A stretch of DNA of 64,000 nucleotides from contig JANTQA010000023.1 in the NCBI GenBank assembly GCA_027625915.1, positions 11,532,001-11,596,000 of the forward strand, given 5' to 3'. The position numbers and the translations under genes were made by a program. The notes below the pieces were generated by a model, which was given only the letters and a program-made list of their open reading frames with translations, was not told the DNA's origin and made no database searches. Origin of the DNA: Anaeramoeba flamelloides. Its lineage: Eukaryota > Metamonada > Anaeramoebidae. Every line of letters begins with the position of its first letter. The first letter of the stretch is position 1. Shown piece after piece: positions 61,901 to 64,000 of this stretch.

Positions 61901-61997
61901 AAAAAAAACTTATTTTATTTTATCTAACCTAATTTGTGACTATACATAACTTTATATTCAACAGAGTATGGTATTTGTAACTTTCTTGAATTAAAAT
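61901..61997 (+). repeat. Direct repeat downstream of the reductase gene, copy 1
   Basis: The last 76 bases (61922-61997, beginning ATCTAACCTAATTTGTGACT) are identical without gaps to 63294-63369, and the A/T-rich 20 bases before are nearly the same. Confidence 0.9.
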
Positions 61998-63273
61998 CGG
62001 AATTATAACAATGTTTTTTTTTTTTTTTCATTATTTAATAAGGAAATTTCATTAAAGTCACAAAAACACCATTTCAAATTGATTTTAAAAAGATATTTAG
62101 GTTTTTTGAAACCAATAATCATTACAATTAATTGGGTACTTATAATAACAACTATTCAATTATTAATTGGTAAATAACAGTATTTTTAGTGAAGTTTGCA
62201 ATCTAGGTACGTTTATACCGAAACACTCCTTTGGATATTTAAATATTGAGCCATTCAATCGAGATTATTAATTAACAAAAATACATTCTAAACTAAAAGT
62301 CTTTAAATTTCTTCCATTAAGGACCAAGTTACTTACTTTGGATTTGCACCGTATTCAAGAGAGTGGCCTTTATAAATAAAAGATAATGTGAAATTTTAAA
62401 TGTTCTCGTTGAAAAAGATATAAAAATTCAAATAACAAAAAAAAAACAATTTCTTTGTATCTCTTTTAATTGAAATAAATTAAATAATTAAAAAAAAAAA
62501 AATCGAAACAATATAAACTCCATTTCACTCAAAGCCCAAACTAAAAATGAAAAAAAAAACTTTTTTTAATAACCAGTCAAACTATGATTGTTTAAAAAGA
62601 AGAGCAACAATAAACTTCAGATTAAATTTGACTATCATCAAAGAAATACCTGAACCAACCTTTTATTAAAAAAAAATTTTTTTGGGCTACTTTCATTGTA
62701 ATTTCTTGGTAAAAAATTACAAAAAAGATTTGGTAAAATCTAATTGTTGACATAAAGATTTTTTAATTTTATATGTATATTTTTTAAAAGGGGTATACAA
62801 AGCCACAATTTCCTTAATGTTCATTTGTAGTTTCAAGAGAATTTTTTTTAAAATTTAATTTAAAAAAAAAAAAAAAAGCAAAAAGTACAAAACAAAAAAC
62901 CAAAAATAATAATAAGATTTAAAAAATGTAAATTTGTTTCAAGAATAATAATATATTAAAATCATAGAATATATTATATTCCTTCATTAAAAATAGTCCC
63001 TCTCAAGATGAAATAAGTTTGAAATTAGAAAAAATATGTAATCAAAAAAAAAAGATTATTCAAAGTTTTCAATTTATAAAAATACTGTCAAATAAAAAAA
63101 AAATTCCATATATCTCAATGACAAAAATAATTATTTACAAAAAAATAAATTTAAAAGAATTTTTATTATAAAAATAAAAATATAACATAAGAAAATCCAA
63201 CCCCTTTCTCATTAAATATTTTTGAATCCTTCCAATTTCTTCAATTTGAAACCAATTTATTTTTTTTTTATGT

Positions 63274-63369
63274 AAAAAAACCTATTTTATTTGATCTAAC
63301 CTAATTTGTGACTATACATAACTTTATATTCAACAGAGTATGGTATTTGTAACTTTCTTGAATTAAAAT
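63274..63369 (+). repeat. Direct repeat downstream of the reductase gene, copy 2
   Basis: See copy 1; the offset is 1372 bp. Just after it, 63425-63470 contains ACAAATACCATTATATTC, a partial inverse of the repeat's GAGTATGGTATTTGTAACTT, so a longer fold is possible here. Confidence 0.85.
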
Positions 63370-64000
63370 AACTAATTTGAGAATTGAAAAAAAATCTATA
63401 ATTCCTCATTTTCACTAAGGAGTGGAACTTTATAACAAATACCATTATATTCAAAATTATAATATACCATTCCTTTATAGTAAAGATTGAGTTTCCCTCT
63501 TTGATTTTTTTTCCAAAAAAAACCTATTTTTTTATCTTTACTTTTTGTAGATTGGTATTATATTACTTGTTGATTGTTTTTTAATTTATATTAGGTTCTA
63601 TTAAAAATTGGAAATTTTTTTATAGTTTCTAAAATATTTATTTGTTGTAATAACTAAAAATTTAAAGTTTTTTTCGATTTTTTAATTTATGTAGAAATAT
63701 GTATACTGATTCAAGATAATTAAAAAAAAAAAATTGTTTAAAATTATAAATTTTTTCAAAAATCTATTAATTTAAAGACTGTCATAATACAAGTGTAAAT
63801 ATGGAATGTTGGAAAAAACCATTAAAAAATGTAAAATTAATTTTTAGATTTCTTGAAATGTACGAGGAAAGCAGAATTAATGATCCAAAAATATTTTTCA
63901 CAGAATTATAACAATTTTGTTATTTAACTTTGTGAATTCATACCTCAAAATTTTACAGATTTTGTAAATCATTTTTGATTTAGAGATCTCATTATATATG

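Larger units (their letters stand above)
61687..64000. other. 2.3-kb right-hand spacer
   Basis: A/T-rich with many homopolymer runs and no gene supported. Its one clear structure is a pair of direct repeats at 61901-61997 and 63274-63369. Confidence 0.6.

Overview
This window looks like nuclear DNA of an AT-rich, intron-containing protist, most likely an amoeba-like lineage (Dictyostelium- or Anaeramoeba-like; the sequence alone does not settle which). The reasons are long A/T-rich spacers, Asn- and Gln-rich tracts inside proteins, GT-AG introns that can be several kilobases long, no operons, and eukaryote-specific protein families. Six protein genes can be supported: (1) the 3' part of a very large protein open at the left edge, perhaps the C-terminal region of a USP9X/USP34-type deubiquitinase (1-3795, +); (2) a six-exon GPR180/TMEM145-type seven-transmembrane protein (15177-26335, -), which I assembled from splice sites and phase; (3) a GPC1-type glycerophosphocholine acyltransferase (34324-35589, +); (4) a two-exon low-complexity RRM protein with an NCOA5-like C-terminal fold (41040-45730, +); (5) a two-exon RhoGAP/coiled-coil protein (50268-57442, +); (6) a monomeric class II (adenosylcobalamin-dependent) ribonucleotide reductase with all expected catalytic cysteines (59722-61686, +).

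Layout. 4.3-14.1 kb contains no credible gene. It is one huge, imperfect, nested inverted repeat: an outer pair of arms ending in 320-bp MITE-like units (4324-5160 against 13260-14056), an inner pair of arms more than 2 kb long (5270-7635 against 9535-11970), and a spacer holding an additional copy of the inner arm's end. 15.2-26.3 kb is the GPR180-like gene. Its introns of 2-4 kb hold three copies of a ~690-bp TTAA-bounded inverted-repeat element and several other hairpin repeats. 26.3-34.3 kb, 35.6-41.0 kb, 45.7-50.3 kb, the 5.2-kb RhoGAP intron, and the regions on both sides of the reductase gene are A/T-rich spacer. They contain a ~200-bp mariner-like MITE family (three copies), a foldback family (two copies), short hairpin repeats and dinucleotide runs.

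The genes do not form a pathway or cluster; they are unrelated housekeeping or regulatory functions (ubiquitin system, membrane receptor-like protein, phospholipid remodelling, RNA binding, Rho signalling, dNTP synthesis). Two single-exon genes, the acyltransferase and the reductase, stand out by a far less AT-biased codon choice in their central parts than their neighbours have. I found no tRNA, rRNA, CRISPR array, retroelement coding region or virus-like gene. The most unusual things are the giant nested foldback, the strongly conserved double-hairpin motif it carries twice, and the bacterial-style B12-dependent reductase in a eukaryotic setting.
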